Source: Camelus bactrianus (lineage: Eukaryota > Chordata > Mammalia > Artiodactyla > Camelidae). Taken from it: a DNA stretch of 64,000 bases. The stretch is taken from positions 11,116,001-11,180,000 of the forward strand of contig NC_133545.1 in NCBI RefSeq assembly GCF_048773025.1. Direction: 5' to 3'. This document shows, one piece after another, positions 1 through 10,735 of the stretch. Every line of letters starts with the position of its first letter. Positions within the stretch are counted from its first letter, which is position 1. The notes under the pieces are model-generated. The model was not told the origin of the DNA. It did not search any database and worked only from the letters and a program-made list of their open reading frames with translations. The position numbers and the translations under genes are program-made.

Positions 1-690
1 GCTGGCCGATTGGGTCTTTGCAAGAAGTCCCTGCCTGTGAGCCATTTGGTCCCCTAGCTCACTTTGTTTACAGAGTCATTTAAAAAACTCAAAAGAATGA
101 GGAAGGACTTCAGAATAGACAAGCTTTGCATCTGATTATTAAGTCTTCTGCAGTGAGCATTTTAGCGAGAATTCTCATGAGATAGCATATTTTCCTGCTC
201 CGAGCTGACTCTGAAAAACCCTACTACATATTTCTTCCTCACACAGCTTATCCCCATTTCCAACACCCTGCTCTTTCCGAGTGCCTATCAGGGCAGACCA
301 GCGGCCACTCCCAAGAAATGCATATAAAGCTTGACCTCAGGAGAGAGAGCAACCAGATATGTTGATTGAACTTGTGTCTTCTGGGAAGAATTCAAAGGAG
401 GAGAAAAGAATTCTCTTTTTTCCCTCATGGTGTCCCTCTGTGGGGTTTTCACATCACAGCAGTACACGCACAGTTGGTACTGATACAGCAAAGTCATGCG
501 TAATCAAGGTGAAGTCTTTTCACCTCTAGTGAATGGTTCAGGGAGAAATCTCTTAGAGGTCATAAGTGTGGGTTGAGGAAACTGCCCAGGGCAATTGCTT
601 ATGCAACTTACTTGAACCTTCAGGGCCGGATTTACCTCTCTTCCATTTATGCTTCTAACTGAGAATGGAATGAGCACATTCAAGTTCATG
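1..690. other. Gene-free sequence, nothing recognised
   Basis: I see no splice-bounded coding exon, tRNA-derived SINE or LINE tail here. Short open frames on both strands lack homology that I recognise and are not flanked by convincing splice sites. The segment may be part of the decayed retroviral fossil that follows it, but I cannot show that. Confidence 0.4.
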
Positions 691-1850
691 ACAAAGGGAG
701 TTAGCCCCACCTAGAGCAAGTTCATGGTCAACTGGTAATCTGGAGTCAGGCATTTATCTCCATCAGACCATTGTAGCAAACTAGGGGCTATTTCCCAAGA
801 AGCTACCGTGACTTTGCTACCCAGTTTAGGGATCTCTGCTTTAATTTTTATTAGGTTTTGCCATAACCTTCATTTTAGTTTGCTGATGATACTGTTCGCA
901 CCACTGGATCTCCCAAGTTCGAACCCAAGAAACAGAGCCAGTTGCACTTCCACTTGTCCAAGCTGGAGACTCTTTCCTGACTTAATTTCACCCTAAATGA
1001 TCAACTTCCTACATCATTCATTAAATGACTCAGAGCATGGTATCCTAATGAGATCTATACACTTTAGAGGGCTTCAGACATCACTCTTAGTAGTAGGGAG
1101 TGCAAGATACAGCAATGAGTTCATTTCAGTGGAGGAACCCAACATACACCCACAAGTTTCCCGCAGAAGCAGGTGACTGTATTTTTACTGGTTATGTCAC
1201 CTACTCATTACCACACATCTGTCTTTCCAAGACACCTGGGAAACTTGCCATTTCTTGTTATCTAGTCCTCTCGAGATGATATCATCAATATAGCCAACTA
1301 GTAGAGCACCCTTTGAGACTGTCAAGCTCCTTAAGGACTGCATTCGGGTACAGGGGCCAGAGCAATGATGACCATCTGAGCGTGGAGGTTAAAACAGACT
1401 GCTGTTTCTGCCAAAGGGAAGCTCATGAATTCTGAGCTTCTCAAAGACAATGTACAAAAGTGCACTTGTTAGATGAAGAATTGCATAAATGTAGAAGGAC
1501 TATATTTATTTGCCCAATGAGGAGGCTGCATATGGAAGAGCAAATACAATTGGCACTACCGTCTGATTACACAGTAATCAGACACCATCAGCCCCCACCG
1601 CGCTTTTGATGTGGGCCACGCTGAAGAACCGAGTGGGTTGACAGGGGAAATTGTCACCCAGCACATTTCAAGTCTGTGTTGGTAGAACTGATCTCTGCAA
1701 TGTGCTCATGTTTTAGATTTACTCAAGGGAATTCTCATCAACTCCCTCTCAGCCCTTTCTACAACAAAAGCCCTCCCTTCACAGGCCAGGGAGAGACTAA
1801 CAGTTGTGGAGATTCTGCCAGTTGTAGATTAAAAAAAAAAAGTGCCCCCC
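690..1850 (-). mobile_element. Decayed endogenous retrovirus fragment, ERVL-like pol region
   Basis: Read on the minus strand, this segment contains a reverse-transcriptase-core-like Tyr-Ile-Asp-Asp stretch near 1278-1292, and neighbouring sequence that resembles the pol region of ERVL-class elements. It is an old, heavily broken fossil with many breaks and no long open frame. No flanking LTR pair was identified, so the ends are approximate. The assignment to ERVL rather than another class is inference. Confidence 0.4.
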
Positions 1851-4160
1851 TCCCCTGCAAACAGTACACATAAAAAAAAGGGAAACAAATTCAGGACCCC
1901 ACTGAATTGCTCTAGGGAAGACTTATGCAAAAAAAAAAAAAATCCATGAATACCTCAATTTTCATGAGCCCCACTCTGATCAGAGGATTGCGCTGACAAC
2001 GTCTTCCCCACTGTCACGAATGGATACTAACTTAGATCCAGGATCTCTCAAAAACTTTGAGCTATGTTCTTGTCTGTAGAGAGCAGGTTACTAATTAACC
2101 AACTCAGGTCACTTTTCTATAAGCTCGAAAGAAGACTTTCAGTGTTAGGACAGAGTTCTCTCTCTGGGGTCCCCAGGCTCCCTTCCCTCCAGGGGGCATC
2201 GCAGCAGTTAACATGACTAACAGGCTTGTCACGGAGGGAGGCGGCTGTAATACATCAGCGTGTTGACTCACATCAGCCCGCTATCACCAAATCTGTCCGT
2301 GGTTCGTTTGTTTGTTTGTCTTTTGATTATATAAATCAAATAAGAACTTGAACGTTCTATCCATTTCATTCCTAAGGATCCCATTTTTATGGAGAACCCT
2401 TGAGAGAATCCTCTTAAGGGCCCCCAAACATCATCAGATAACTTTCCTTTCCATTTTAAGATTTAGGGAGGCAGGTAAAATGAATAACTTGACATGGTCT
2501 ATTTTCCTTTAACGAGTTACATTCAAATGTAAGAGGCCCTTTAGCAGGGGCCAAAATGCCACTGAAGGAGGAGAAAATGTGATACGTGCAAGATTCTTCT
2601 TCAAGGCCTGTTTGTTTGCTTGCATCTTGTGTTTTTCATAGAAAAGTTGGCGGCACCCACACTCGGTATCCTGAAGGGTGGGGTAAGTCCTTCTAGTTCT
2701 ACGTTGCAGCAGCGGGAATCCTGACGTCGCCATGTGTCTAAGCTACATTCTCCATCAGTTCTATAAGGAACATTGCTAGAAATTTCCCTCTCTCTCTGCC
2801 TTACTCGCTCGTCTCGCTCAATTTGTTCAGAATTTATGTGGAGAAAATAGGGGTGTCACTTATTAGCCTCCTCAAACCCTGCCAACAACACATTTGGATT
2901 TGTAGAGCTTGGTGCTCCCTTGAAGAAAGGGATATGCCCTGTAACCATTATTCTCAAGGCTGAAAAGCTATGACCCCAAAAGCTAAGTGTGGATGTATCC
3001 ACAGGCCAGGGTCTCACAGAAACAAGGTGAAGATCAGGCTAGAGCGTGTTCTTGGGCACAGAAGTGACCACCAGCTACGGCACTGATGAGACTTTCAAGA
3101 CTTCTTAGAATTTAACTTAGAATTTCTTCCTTTGTGTGTTTACTTTAAGGACAGGAGGATTTGAGAAACCATGAAATGAGCTCTGTTCAATAGGGAACCA
3201 GGGTGGGGAAAAGGCCCTGGTTTGAAGTCATTGGGATAGAATCACATTGCCCATTGGAAGCTACAGATGGGGATTGGAGATGCTGGGCCGGGGGCTGACA
3301 CTGGCGAGGAACCCCAGGGTCAGGGCTCCCAGGCCCTTTGAGAGCTCACACAGGACTGGGCACTTTGATTATCTTACTCTGGGGCTTCTGGTAGTTACTC
3401 TGCCCAAGATCGAACCAATATGCCATAGAGACAAATAAATGTCTCCCCTGTCTCTCTCCTAGTACGTAATCTTGTTCTGCTTTGTTTTCTTTTTAAGAAA
3501 TGTTTAAGTGTTGGTAAATCCCATGTAGGATTTGCTTGTCCCTAGTTCTCTGTAGCCCCAAACCGCTACCTCGATCAACTTGGTTGGCTCATCTGTAATC
3601 TCTAGAGCCCCATGTACAACAGCAGCCCAAGAGGTGGGGCTACGTCTATCCTTAGTTAAGAGGCATTTAAACATCCTCCTTACTCAAGTGACTCGTCACC
3701 AAACCAAACTTGCTATTACATTTTTCTACCTTAATAGCCCAGTTCTTTTGACTGGGCTTCTGTTCTGTTCCTGAAATGAAGTCCCCATTTTTTATCACAT
3801 TTCCATTAATGCTGTCTTTGTCTTACTGCCTTGTCTGATTCTTTGGCTCCTGTATGCCTAGGTCTCTGCCTTACTCTTCCCAGATGATGCTGGAAACCCT
3901 CAAGAGGCAGCATCCTGCCGTCAGAACTTCCTGCTGCTAACTGCCTGCCGGGTACTTAGTTTCCCTGGGCTGCTATGTCTCAACTGGCCACTGGGTCGAA
4001 GGAAGGGTGCCTGACTGCCCCTCCACCCTCCCTTCAATATGTCTGGTGTCAACTTAGCTGACTCCCTCCTGTTTTCGCCAGCCCCCGCCCCTACTCTTTG
4101 ACTGCCCCTCCACTGTGAGTTCATCTAATTTCTCGATCCCCAAAAGAGCGACATAGGGTT
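1850..4160. other. Gene-free sequence, nothing firmly recognised
   Basis: No exon of a known TRB-locus neighbour (trypsinogen, PRSS58, another TRBV) is visible on either strand. Poly-A runs near 1831-1840 and 1929-1942 suggest old retroposon ends. An AATAAA-bearing stretch near 3435 could be part of an old LTR, but I cannot place it in a family. Confidence 0.4.
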
Positions 4161-4164
4161 AATG

Positions 4165-4400
4165 TAGTTGAAAGAGTGTGAAGTTGGGATCCAACTTGGT
4201 ACTTAATCCCAGCCTCAACTGCTACTGGCTGTGTGTCCTTTGGCAAGTAATCAAGTAAATTAACCCTCTTGCCTTAGTTTATCTGTCTCTAAAATGGGAC
4301 CAATAATACTTTCATGAATTGTTAGGAGTAAGTAAGGTAACTTATGTAAGGCATGTAGCATAATATTTAGCACATAGTAGGCACTCAAGAAGTGATCATT
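4165..4400 (+). repeat. MIR SINE (ancient, tRNA-derived)
   Basis: The segment follows the MIR consensus: a tRNA-related head, the core with a form of the 'gtgtgtcctttggcaagt' phrase, the 'tctctaaaatggg' run, and the tail ending in 'gcacatagtaggcactcaa'. It is an inert mammalian-wide fossil SINE, diverged but nearly full length. Confidence 0.8.
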
Positions 4401-4574
4401 CTACTGTGGTGTGCAGACTTCCCTGCGCCCTGTGACCACATCTGCCAAACAGCCTCTCCTGGTGACACCACCAGCAATATTATACGCACTGACTTTCTGG
4501 AAGGGGGCAAGGATGCCTGCCTGGTGACAAGTCTTTCATCCCAGTAGTAATATATTCATCACGCAAAGAGACAG

Positions 4575-4690
4575 CATAGTGAGGTGCTGAGAGCCCTAGA
4601 TGCAGAATCAGAATTCCTGTTTTGAGACCTGGCTCTACTACTATTAGCTATGTGACATCAGGCAAGTCATCCAAACTCTTGAGCAAAAGA
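4575..4690 (+). repeat. MIR SINE fragment
   Basis: The core phrase 'ggctctactactattagcta' followed by 'tgtgacatcaggcaagtca' matches the MIR core in plus orientation. The 3' part is missing or too diverged to follow. Confidence 0.7.
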
Positions 4691-4699
4691 AAAATAAAA

Positions 4700-6165
4700 A
4701 AAAAACAGTGGTATGTACTCGCCTAACAGAGCATTCGAAAGTACTGACAGAGAAAATGAAGTTAAACATACTTTGTAAAGACATGGATAAATCTCTCTTA
4801 TCAGCCTGACAAAAGACTCACCTGACATCGATCGGTCTTTCCTATCTGAATAACCAGGGAATGACATAAGCCATTCAGGCAAAAAGCACTGTTTGAACCC
4901 CTACAATCTGCCAGCCTGGGGGGCAGGGTGAGCTTAATCACCATGGAATCAAGGATCCAGGCAATGGCAATAAAGCAGTTCATGGTCCAAGTGAACAGAA
5001 GTGCATCCGGGAAGTCTCCAGGGAGCACTCAGGGACTGAGGCTGAAGGGAGCCCATCAGAGCAATGGTCCTTTCCATCACTCCAACCAGGTGCCTGGCTG
5101 GAGTTGTTTCAAGAGCTGCCAGCAGAGAACTTCAGCTGTCCTTTAAGAGCCTGTGGCCCAGGGCCTCGCTGCCCTACCATCTCCTCTGTACATAACAGCC
5201 TCTTGGTGGCCTCTGACCAAGGACCACCCAGCCATGATGCTCTCAAACAGCAGTACCCTTCCGAGAGAAATGAGAGAGCACAGGGACCCACACACCCCGA
5301 GGGCTCGGGGCCAGGCTCTCGACCTCCTCCCCTCCCTGTGCTTGCCCTCTGGAGCCGCGTAGGTGTTCGCCTTCGCACCTGAGAGGGGCTGAGAGAAGAC
5401 CAACTGCTGTGGTTGCCATCCTGCCCTGTCTGTGCAGGTCACGGAGAACTGTGGGCAGATGGCGCCCCCTGGTGGACAAAGCTTCTCACTCCACAAGCGC
5501 TGAGCAGCTGCTGGCAGCCGCTCTGCACCACAAACTACCACGACCCCCCATCAGAGACTGAGCCACCTTTGAAATGCCTCCTCATTCGCTCACTCCCAGC
5601 TAGCACCCCAGTTACCTGCTCACTTGGTCCACAGTGTCTGGGACGGAGAAGCTCCGACTAGAAGCAGAGTGGATCAGCTACGGTCCCATCTCCCATCTCT
5701 GCAGGGGTCTCAGGATCCGGCCTCCCCCGTGACGCACCTGCACCTCCGGCTGCTCCAGTCGCCTGGGTCTGAGCCTCCTTGTTCAGCCCTCACTCCGTGT
5801 ATGGCCTTGCTCAGGTTAGACCCTGTTCTGAGCCACGACTTTGAGGTCAATATTTGCTAAGCCCTCCACCATGATCCCAGACCCCGGTCCTTGCAGGTCA
5901 GGCCCTCTCTGAGGATCTTACTTTGAAAAAAGATCAGCTTGAGCCTGGGGTGTGAGAAGCTCAGCCGGAGGTGCGTGGTGGGAATGAGGATCTAATTGGA
6001 AAAGCGTGTGCTTTTCTACTCCAGAGGGTATGAGTGGGAGCCACACAGTGAGATATTCACTCTACCCCTTTTCTAAGTTCCTAGAATTTCTCCAGGTTTT
6101 TTTTTTTCCCCAGCACCTCTCTGGGCATTGCTACTGGCACTAAAAAAGCAATATACTTTTTATAT
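4700..6165. other. Gene-free, partly GC-rich sequence
   Basis: Several overlapping open frames occur between about 5100 and 5860 on both strands. That is what GC-rich non-coding DNA with few stop codons produces. None shows a domain I recognise or exon-like splice flanks. Confidence 0.4.
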
Positions 6166-6174
6166 GTGCACACT

Positions 6175-6410
6175 GTGGAGAAAACAGCTAACACTGATTA
6201 AGTGCTTCCTGCATGCCTCTGTAGTTATGCTCAAAGTCTCACCTGAATTGTGTTGTATAATCTAGCCTTCTGAGTCAGCTAGAGTTACTGTCCATACTTT
6301 GCAGACACACAAACTCCGTTTCGGGGAGATTAAGTCTTCCCCAAGGTCACGAGTGGCAGGGCAAGACCTGAGCCCTGCAGAGCCTGCGGTTCAATCGCTG
6401 CGCTAACTCG
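6175..6410 (-). repeat. MIR SINE, minus orientation
   Basis: The reverse complement follows MIR: 'ccaaggtcacgagtggcagg' here is the complement of the core, preceded by the complement of the 'cctcatctgtaaaatgg'-type tail. It lies just downstream of the TRBV1 recombination signal. Confidence 0.65.
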
Positions 6411-6559
6411 GCAGAATGTTCTCTGAAGGGCAGCGTGGCAGGGAGAGTCTGCATTCAGTAAAGGGCGAGAAGGAGGGTCTGGGTGCAGAGGAGGCAGGCT
6501 CCCTCAGGAGGGGCTGAGGGCAGAGGAGGAGGCTGGGTGTGTGGTTGGGAACCAGGGGT

Positions 6560-6598
6560 GGTTTTTATTCATTCATCTAAAGAGGTTGTGTCACTGTG
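6560..6598 (-). promoter_or_regulatory. TRBV1: V-recombination signal sequence (23-bp spacer) of TRBV1
   Basis: On the minus strand, directly after the V exon, lie the heptamer CACAGTG (6592-6598, perfect consensus), a spacer of exactly 23 bases (6569-6591) and the nonamer ATAAAAACC (6560-6568, one change from ACAAAAACC). This is the substrate for RAG1/RAG2. A 23-bp spacer is what the 12/23 rule requires on a TRB V segment. Its near-perfect state supports a segment that can still rearrange. Confidence 0.93.
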
Positions 6599-6893
6599 TC
6601 TTTACTGCAGGTGCAGAGCAGGGTTCTGCCTTGGGTGACATTGGCCACATGTAGTCTCAGCTCGGTGTTATTGACCCGCGTGGCCTGGTAATCTGCTCCA
6701 GGAAGGGATATGACCTCCTTATCCCCGGGACTCCGCAGACTGGCCAGCATCTGTAGTTGCCCCTGGAGATCCTGTTGGTACCAGCTCATCCAGGGGTACT
6801 GGGAATTCCTCAGGATGCAGCGCAGGGTTTCAGCCTGTCCGCGAGGTACCAGGACCCACCGGGGCCTCTGCTCCACGAAGCTTGCAGTGGCGT
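6599..6893 (-). CDS. TRBV1: TRBV1 V-exon
   Basis: Acceptor tttcag|AC lies at 6894. The exon encodes FR1 to the germline CDR3 start (CTCSKD) and ends at the RSS heptamer. All three hallmark residues (Cys, Trp, Cys) are present. Confidence 0.9.
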
Positions 6894-7222
6894 CTGAAAC
6901 ACACAGGCAGGCCAGGCTAAGATCCTGGGGGTAGTGATCACCTCCAGAAGTAACTAGTTGTAGCCAAATCCCGAAAAGGGGATCCCATGAGTCCTGCCGA
7001 GAGGAGACTGCAGAAAAAGGAATTTCAGGGCAAGAAGCAGTGCGGGGAGGATCTTGGCAAGGCTCGGATCAGAGAGCAAAGCTTTCTGTGCCTTCAGGTG
7101 CCCCAGCGACCCAGTCCCTCTTCCCTGCTTTAACCCACCCAGTGGCCATCTCTGCCTGACGTCTGACCTGTACTCACGGCAGCCATGAGCACCCAGCCCC
7201 AGAGGATGAGAAACAGGACCAT
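6599..7222 (-). CDS. TRBV1: T-cell receptor beta variable segment 1 (mouse Vbeta2 orthologue)
   Basis: This is a germline V segment of the T-cell receptor beta chain in two exons. The leader exon is 7168-7222 and begins [18 protein letters not shown]. The V exon is 6599-6893, joined in phase 1 (G|AC gives Asp) across a 274-bp GT-AG intron. The V part keeps the framework-1 Cys (LRC), the Trp of WYQQ and the second Cys (LLCTCS). The stretches [15 protein letters not shown] and RSPGDKEV match mouse TRBV1 closely from memory. One oddity is Leu where most V segments have Tyr two residues before the second Cys. The frame is open and a recombination signal abuts it, so it looks functional. It sits at the MOXD2 end of the locus, as TRBV1 does in other mammals. 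Confidence 0.92.
7168..7222 (-). CDS. TRBV1: TRBV1 leader exon (L-PART1)
   Basis: A start ATG at 7222 opens a hydrophobic signal peptide of 18 codons plus one base. The donor ACAG|gtcaga is preferred over a stronger-looking gtgagt nine bases upstream, because only the former restores the V-exon frame. It also gives the residue pattern VLMAAVST|D, which resembles the mouse TRBV1 leader. Confidence 0.82.
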
Positions 7223-7331
7223 TCCCTGGCCCCACAGGCCCTCTCCAGCAGGGCGGCGGGACAGGGGGCCGTGGGACGGGGCCAGCCAGGCAGGAGGGCA
7301 GATCCTGGCCTGTAAGGTGGCAGTTAGTGGC

Positions 7332-7341
7332 TGACACCACA
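7332..7341 (-). promoter_or_regulatory. TRBV1: Possible TRBV promoter decamer
   Basis: TGTGGTGTCA on the minus strand matches the conserved TRBV promoter decamer AGTGAYRTCA at 8 of 10 positions, about 110 bases upstream of the leader ATG. The position is plausible, but a match of this length can occur by chance. Confidence 0.35.
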
Positions 7342-7689
7342 CTCAGAAGGGAGTGGCTTTTCCAGGAAACTCAACATCTCACATCTTCTCAAAGTGGCTC
7401 AAACCTCAAACTGGAGTTTCCTGTTTTTATGCACCCACACGCACTCACACACATCCCCACGCCCCACAGGCACCGGGTGGCTCAGTGAAGGTCCTTGGCC
7501 CTGCACCCTCTCAGCTGCTTCATGGAGATTCCTTGAACAGTGGCCCTGAATCTCTGCCTCAAACCTTCTCAGCGCCACCATGCAATGCTTGTAGGTTGAG
7601 CAAAGGTCTCTTCACATATGCGCAGAGGCTGCTACAAGGCAACGCTGGGTAGTAGGCTTCAGACACTCACCTCCAGTGACCTGTGTTTT

Positions 7690-8325
7690 TCCCCCTGTAA
7701 AAGCAAATACAAACTAAACATAAGAGGCTCAATTCTGTTGACGATAAGAGAAGAGACCTCCCTCCCCTTCATTTTCTTAGAGCATTTACTCAGAAAACTT
7801 GTTAACTTCCTTCTCTGTCTCTCTGAAATGTACCTAAATCTTATTAAAAGATAAATAAGCTCTTGCCAGCATTAACACCCGGGGATGTCTTTCTCAAGGA
7901 CCTGCAACCTTCTGTTTGGAATATAAACATCAGGGAAGGAGAGCCTTAGCCGAGAGCAGACGCTTCAAACCAAGTTGCAAAATGATGCTGTCATAAAGAC
8001 ATGGCCAGTTTGCTTTCCCTTTGGTAAAGCCACTGAGCAGACACAGATGGACACCCCAAACATCAGGTGACTTCAGCATGAACTGTGGATTAACGAACAG
8101 GCCTGGGGAGTCCTGTCGTTTGAGGACGAGTCATTGCTTAACTTGAGAACATGTGTGTAATGGATTCAATACACTGGTCTGTATGAAAAACATAGATTTC
8201 TTTTTGTCTCTGCGATCTCTTAACAAAACTCCTGTGATGTGCATCTCATTCTGATGTAGTGCTTATGCGAGAATAAAACTGCTTCCCTACTCTTCTACCT
8301 TGCTGGAGAGATTTTCTGAGTTGGG
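7690..8325 (+). mobile_element. Solitary LTR-like fossil, probably ERV1-class
   Basis: The segment ends with an AATAAA-type signal (near 8272) and a short U5-like stretch. Its middle shares a recognisable block with the LTR at 47646-48362 ('gagcatttact' followed by a similar spacing of 'tttaaaag' and 'ttctcaaggacctg'-like motifs). No internal retroviral region is attached, so it looks like a solo LTR. The ends are approximate, and it is old and broken. Confidence 0.45.
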
Positions 8326-8364
8326 AAGGGATTTTTGGTTTTAGTTGTATTTTCCCAGCAATTC

Positions 8365-8530
8365 ACAGTGTTGCCACTACACGGCAGTGTGACCTTGGGC
8401 CTCAGTTTCTTCATCTGTAAAATGGAGATATAATGAAAGCTATTTCATCAAAGCAAGTGGACTAATACATGAAAACATCTCAGGACAGAGCTTGGCACAG
8501 ACTGAGTACTTAGTAAGTGTTGCAATGGGA
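8365..8530 (+). repeat. MIR SINE
   Basis: The string 'gtgaccttgggcctcagttt' followed by 'cttcatctgtaaaatggaga' is the MIR core and tail in plus orientation, ending near 'gtacttagtaagtgttgcaa'. Confidence 0.8.
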
Positions 8531-9305
8531 AATTTCCCATTCAATTAAAGCATGGCAGAATTAACAGTAGTTTTTATCGGTCTTTTATCTCCTATTATTT
8601 AGTAATCAGCTGAGATTAAAACCACAAGTTCTCATAACTTTTTAACACTGATAAGAGGCCTTGTGTTTTGGAAACCAATAGTCTGAGAAATTAGATTGAA
8701 AAGGCCCACACCTACCGTCTCGGAAACTTCAGCATTTTAAAGACAACACTATGGAGACACTGAGGGGCTTAGCAAGCAAACTGTACTATTTCAGGACCCG
8801 GGGCTGCACTATATTCAAGTTGGTGTCACAGACACTCGATAAATGAAGAAAGGAAATCAGAGCCCGGCGAGGCCGCAGACCCAGCTCCCCAGGGAGTCTG
8901 CATGTCAGGGCATGGCAGTGGCCCGACGTCCCGGGGATTTTTGCCTCTCAGAGTCACTGTTTTTTTGTTTTTTTGTTTTTTTTTCAATCTGCTGAAGTTT
9001 CAATACATATGACAGTAGGGTTCACACGAGTCTGGCAAAGGATGACAGTCACTGATGGCATTTGGTGACCGCCTAGTGCAGTCTATCACTCACTTAGCTC
9101 GCTCACTTTGAAATCATGTGGTTCTTGACTTTTAAAACACAGACAGGTTTTCATTCTGTACAATTCCGTGTCTAAAGTAACTTTGTTAACGTTGTCTGTA
9201 TCATACTCTTTCAAATGTGCCTAATCTAGATGCGCACAAGATGTTGATCATACTGTGTACTAAGTAACTTAAGTGCCAATACCCTGTCATAGGGGTCACT
9301 ATCTG
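8530..9305. other. Gene-free sequence, nothing recognised
   Basis: A T-rich run at 8960-8985 may be the reverse-strand poly-A of a small retroposon. Otherwise I see no exon or repeat family here. Confidence 0.4.
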
Positions 9306-9309
9306 GTTT

Positions 9310-9450
9310 TTTAACTACAGGTAAGTTTCAGATGTACAGCATTGTAAGGTGACATCGGTACACGCTAGAGTGCCCACCGCAAGTCCCGTCACCATCCGTC
9401 ACCGTGCAGTTGACTGTGACCCCCTTCTCCTCTGGTAACTGCGGCTCTGA
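9310..9450 (-). mobile_element. Old L1 3'-end fragment
   Basis: In reverse complement this resembles the AT-rich 3' UTR typical of older L1s ('caggtaagtttcagatgtac' and 'catccgtcaccgtgcagttg' on the plus strand). It is short and diverged. Confidence 0.5.
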
Positions 9451-10590
9451 TCTCACCGGCTGATTCACTTTTGCCGCCTAACCCAGTGTCCCAGCCTCGT
9501 CACGCAGAGGCAGATGAACTCTGGGGAGCGTTGCCCAAATCACCCCTCCTGAATACCAGAGCAATGCCCACACTGAGATGAGGTGTCCTCGCCTCGTGCA
9601 CTTAATCCTGAAGTTTGCTGTGGAGACAGAGTCACTCTGGGGCTTGGATGGTGAAAGGCACGGGGGCTGGGAGAGGGGAGAAAACTGGGACTGGAGGGAA
9701 GAAGGAGAAGACGTAGGGGAAAGCCCCCTGGAAAGTCAGCCCCGGAGCAGAGATGCCCTGAGTTGCGATCACTGGCTCCCACCTCGTTCCTGGGCCCCCG
9801 CCTCTCCCCGAGGCCAGCCCTCCGACCAGAGGGCAGCTTGCAGGAGGAGATGCTGGGCCCTTCTCGGTTTACAGGGCTGGCTGTCCCGTCTCCCTTCGCC
9901 TTAATCCCCAAGTGCGATTGGGATCAGAGTGGCTCTGACACTCCTGTTATCTCCTCCCTGGGTTCCCGTTCCTCAAGGTTGGTGCCTCCCCGGGCTCCTC
10001 TTCTGGTCTTGGCCCGGCTCCCGTCCCAGCCTAGGTAAGCCTCTTCCTTCCAGACGGCTGCCCAGCTCCCCACCTTCTCTGCCCTGCTCAGAGTTGGGCA
10101 TTATGATCGCCCCCTTGGGAAAGTTGTTTCCTCCCCGCCATGCCCCAGTGACTACTCAGGTGCTCCCAGCAGCTGCAGGCAACCTCCGCTGGGTCCTTAC
10201 CAGCTTGGATGAGCTCAGTAGGTAATGAGAAGAATCTGCATGCCCTGAACGGAGGCAAAAACAGATGCTCCAGCTTCTGTCCATCCTCATTTAAGCTGAA
10301 TTCCTGTGTGGAGATGTGTGGTGCAGTTTCTATGTCTCCAGGCACATGTCCTTGTTAATTTTTCCAGTCCTCTCCATTGTCTGTCTAATGCGGGAAGGAC
10401 ACTGAGGGTCAGACCAGGCGATTTCCAGCTCTGGACCAGCTGTGTCAGATGCTAGAGATTTTGGTCCCCTCCCTAAGGAGCAGCCAGCAAATGACACCAG
10501 CTCCCTCCACCAGGGCCAGCCATGGTGGATGTGTATGGCAGGGGGCTGCATGCCTTGTGGGTGTCTGTGACCTAAACAAATAACAGAAAG
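9450..10590. other. Gene-free, moderately GC-rich sequence
   Basis: Overlapping open frames of about 75-125 codons occur on both strands, without recognisable domains or matched splice sites. I treat them as chance frames. Confidence 0.4.
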
Positions 10591-10735
10591 AGCACTGTCC
10601 TGGGGGCAGGGCCCCTGTGTTCCCGTGTTAGCTCTGCCACCGACCGACCGATGGGCGATCAGCCACTATGTGTATTTCTCCTTGGTGCTTCCGTTTCCTC
10701 ATCTGGAAATGAAGTGGACTGGAACTTTTGGAAGA
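10590..10735 (+). repeat. MIR SINE
   Basis: The phrases 'ttagctctgccaccgaccga' and 'ccgtttcctcatctggaaat' follow MIR in plus orientation. A short duplicated 'ccga' interrupts the core. Confidence 0.65.

Noticed and set aside
288-497. Minus-strand frame containing YQYQLCVYCC, glanced at as a V-segment remnant
   Set aside because: No Trp/Cys framework spacing, no leader and no recombination signal heptamer beside it.
5100-5860. Overlapping GC-rich open frames of up to 132 codons
   Set aside because: They are on both strands and in several frames, with no domain or splice context. Low stop density in GC-rich DNA explains them.
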